From the NCBI RefSeq assembly GCF_001427305.1, contig NZ_LMFZ01000023.1, forward strand, positions 388,349 through 452,348: DNA of 64,000 nucleotides. Direction: 5' to 3'. The position numbers and the translations under genes are program-made. This DNA comes from Duganella sp. Root1480D1. GTDB lineage: Bacteria > Pseudomonadota > Gammaproteobacteria > Burkholderiales > Burkholderiaceae_D. Below, in pieces: positions 62,153-64,000 of the stretch. The notes beneath the pieces were generated by a model that did no database searches, was not told the DNA's origin, and saw nothing but the letters and a program-made list of their open reading frames with translations. Position 1 is the first letter of the stretch. The number at the start of each line of letters is the position of its first letter.

Positions 62153-63036
62153 GCCCGATTTACACGATCGACTTCCAGGCGATGGCCAGCCGCTGCGAGA
62201 TCCGCCTGGCCGCCGCTTCGGGCGCCGAAGCGCGGGCGCTGGCAGATCCCGCGCTGGAGGAAGTGCGGCGGATCGAAGCCAAGTACTCGCGCTATCGCGC
62301 CGACAGCATTGTGAGCCGGATCAATGCGGCGGCCGGCATTTCCGCGGTCGACTGCGATGACGAGACCCTGGCGCTGCTGGACTATGCCGATGCCGTGTAT
62401 CGCAGCAGCGGCGGACGCTTCGACATCACCTCCGGCGTGCTGCGCAAGGTGTGGGACTTCCGCATGGGTACCGCGCCTTCGCCGCGGTCGCTGGAGCGGC
62501 TGCTGCCGCTGGTGGGCTGGCCGCAGGTGCGGCGGGAAGGCGGCAGCGTGATGCTTTCGCACGCCGGCATGGAACTGGATTTCGGTGGCTTTGGCAAAGA
62601 GTATGCGGTCGACCGCGCGGCGGAGATCCTGACCGCGCAAGGTGTGCAGCACGGCTACGTGAACCTGGGGGGCGATATGCGTTTCCTGGGGCCGCGGCCC
62701 GATGGCGGGGAATGGAGCATCGGCATCCAGCATCCGCGCGACACGCAGGCCACGGTTGCCAGCGTGCCTTTCAGCCGGGGAGCACTGGCGACCAGCGGCG
62801 ATTATGAGCGCTATTTCGAGGCGGATGGGCGGCGTTATTGCCACATCCTCGATCCGCGCAATGGCATGCCGGTGTCGTATTGGCGCTCGGTGAGCGTGGT
62901 GTCGCCGATGGCCATTGCCGCCGGCAGTTGCAGTACGACGGCCATGCTGCTGGAGCGCGACGGACTGGATTTCCTGGAGCAGTCTGGCTTGTCCTTCCTG
63001 GCTATCGACCAGGAAGGGCGAATTTTTCGGAGATGA
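62149..63036 (+). CDS. apbE: FAD:protein FMN transferase ApbE
   Basis: A 295-residue enzyme that transfers FMN from FAD to Ser/Thr of exported target proteins. Family motifs include MASRCEIRL, the EAKYSRYRADSIVSRIN region, DFGGFGKEYAVDRAAEIL, VNLGGDMRFLG, SGDYERYFEADGRRYCHILDPRNGMP and SVVSPMAIAAGSCSTTAMLL near the Mg2+ site. No obvious signal peptide is visible from the GTG at 62149, which overlaps the DUF3570 stop in GTGA; the longer frame is rejected. Many ApbE are lipoproteins, so how this one reaches the periplasm is unclear. Confidence 0.9.
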   Translation: MSPIYTIDFQAMASRCEIRLAAASGAEARALADPALEEVRRIEAKYSRYRADSIVSRINAAAGISAVDCDDETLALLDYADAVYRSSGGRFDITSGVLRKVWDFRMGTAPSPRSLERLLPLVGWPQVRREGGSVMLSHAGMELDFGGFGKEYAVDRAAEILTAQGVQHGYVNLGGDMRFLGPRPDGGEWSIGIQHPRDTQATVASVPFSRGALATSGDYERYFEADGRRYCHILDPRNGMPVSYWRSVSVVSPMAIAAGSCSTTAMLLERDGLDFLEQSGLSFLAIDQEGRIFRR

Positions 63037-64000
63037 ATATGAAGTTCCTGATTCAATGGCTGGCGGCGCTGCTGCTGGCTTCTGTGATGGGCGGGCCCGC
63101 CCTGGCCGATGATTTCCTGGCGCCGGAACGGGCGTTTGACTTGCGTGCGGAATTGCGGGCGGATGGGCAGCTAGCGCTGCACTGGACGATCGCACCCGAG
63201 TATCATCTTTATCGCGATCGCATTGTCTTGCGCAGCGATGGAGCGGTGTTGCCGGTGCTCCTGCCAAGCGGGAAGCGCAAGTATGACGAGAATTTTGGCA
63301 AGGAGATGGAGACTTATGCCGGGGAGCTGGCGTTGCAGTTGCCTTGGCAAGGGCGCGCGGGCGCTTCCCTGGTTGTCGGGTACCAGGGGTGTGCGGATGC
63401 GGGCCTGTGCTATCCGCCGGTTGAGCGACGCTACAGCATCGACCCGGCGCATCCCGGCCTGCTGGTAGCGCTGCCCGACGCTTCGGCCGCACAGTCCGCG
63501 ACGGCCGGCAGCGCGGCGGCGACCGGCGGCGCTTCGGCCGCGCCGGCGGTGGTGGCGGAGGATGACACGTCGCTGGCGCAGCGCACGCTGCAAAGCGGCA
63601 GCGCGTGGCGCATCGGCGCAGCGTTCCTCGTGTTCGGGCTGCTGCTGTCGTTCACCCCTTGCGTGCTGCCGATGGTACCCATCCTGTCCTCCATCATCGT
63701 CGGCGAAGCGCAGGTGACGCGCAAGCGCGGGCTGTTGCTGGCGGCCGCGTACAGCCTGGGCATGGCCCTGGTCTATACCTCGCTTGGCGTTGCAGCGGGC
63801 CTGGCGGGCGAAGGCCTGGCCGGTGCGCTGCAGAAGCCGTGGGTCCTGGTCACCTTCGGCGCGCTGCTGGTCGCGCTGGCCCTGTCGATGTTCGACGTCT
63901 ACCAGCTCCAGTTGCCAAGCGCCCTGCAGACCCGCCTGAGCAACGCAAGCGGCAATCTGTCCGGCGGCCGCCTGGCAGCAGTATTCACCATGGGGGCAGT
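63033..64000 (+). CDS. dsbD: Thiol:disulfide interchange protein DsbD (partial, cut by window end)
   Basis: The first ~322 residues of DsbD, which carries reducing power from cytosolic thioredoxin across the inner membrane to periplasmic thioredoxin-like proteins. A signal peptide (to about 26) precedes the N-terminal immunoglobulin-like domain with the reactive Cys pair in GYQGCADAGLCYPP. Then the membrane domain begins with FTPCVLPMVPIL. The C-terminal thioredoxin domain lies beyond 64000. The ATG at 63033 overlaps the apbE stop; ATG 63039 is nearly equivalent. Placement after apbE links thiol reduction to the Cys-rich fusion protein. Confidence 0.9.
   Translation, partial: MNMKFLIQWLAALLLASVMGGPALADDFLAPERAFDLRAELRADGQLALHWTIAPEYHLYRDRIVLRSDGAVLPVLLPSGKRKYDENFGKEMETYAGELALQLPWQGRAGASLVVGYQGCADAGLCYPPVERRYSIDPAHPGLLVALPDASAAQSATAGSAAATGGASAAPAVVAEDDTSLAQRTLQSGSAWRIGAAFLVFGLLLSFTPCVLPMVPILSSIIVGEAQVTRKRGLLLAAAYSLGMALVYTSLGVAAGLAGEGLAGALQKPWVLVTFGALLVALALSMFDVYQLQLPSALQTRLSNASGNLSGGRLAAVFTMGA

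Overview
The window is high-GC, densely packed bacterial DNA with many ATGA/GTGA start-stop overlaps. Gene content (malonate decarboxylase, NAD-type formate dehydrogenase, trxC, CheV, TorF-type porin, DUF3422, YbdK, JDVT-CTERM machinery) points to a beta-proteobacterium of the Burkholderiales, probably Oxalobacteraceae (Massilia/Duganella/Janthinobacterium-like). The genus is an inference, not a measurement. There is one tRNA (Gly-GCC). I saw no rRNA, CRISPR array, insertion sequence or prophage.

Layout. 1-1860: 3' end of a malonate decarboxylase operon (mdcB, mdcH). 1857-3234: trxC and an alpha/beta hydrolase. 3231-10783 (minus): a tightly overlapping six-gene operon fdhB-fdhA-fdhD-tupB-tupC-tupA, an NAD-linked formate dehydrogenase with its sulfurtransferase and a tungstate importer. 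10895-22077: mostly housekeeping and hypothetical genes: hydrolase/TetR, an orphan flagellar-rod-like protein, a phosphoribosyltransferase, a peptidase C26 enzyme, a PhyH dioxygenase operon, an antiporter/YbdK/TIMP-like operon, fghA, cheV and tRNA-Gly. 22078-25507: an antiporter with a LytS/LytR-type two-component system. 25585-31191: SDR, LysR, metallophosphoesterase, a sigma-like fusion protein and an acyltransferase. 31192-34276: a compositionally distinct insert holding a probable type VI lipase effector (Tle4-like) and its Tli4-family immunity protein. 34419-43642: cyclic-di-GMP proteins, dienelactone hydrolase, penicillin acylase, a flavin-binding oxidase-family protein and a GST. 43742-54404: envelope and nucleotide-salvage genes (phytase-like esterase, DUF3422, GalM-like, TPR, L,D-transpeptidase, CPBP protease, AMP nucleosidase, an archaeal-type AMP/thymidine phosphorylase).

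The most striking region is 54467-64000. An ECF sigma factor, a zinc-finger anti-sigma factor, a subtilase and a TorF-like porin form one minus-strand operon. Divergent from it, on the plus strand, are a JDVT-CTERM-type intramembrane protease (MrtJ-like), one giant ORF joining cytochrome c, five Cys-paired choice-of-anchor repeats, a JDVT-CTERM-like anchor and a TlpA-like thioredoxin, then a DUF4266 lipoprotein, a DUF3570 barrel, ApbE flavin transferase and DsbD (cut by the window end). The short divergent intergenic region carries two copies, one on each strand, of TGAACC-N16-GTATT, which looks like an ECF promoter. I infer one regulon that builds a sorted, disulfide-rich, heme- and possibly flavin-carrying envelope redox system. 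The anti-sigma factor has a C-terminal segment resembling the pro-region of the neighbouring subtilase, which suggests a proteolytic switch.
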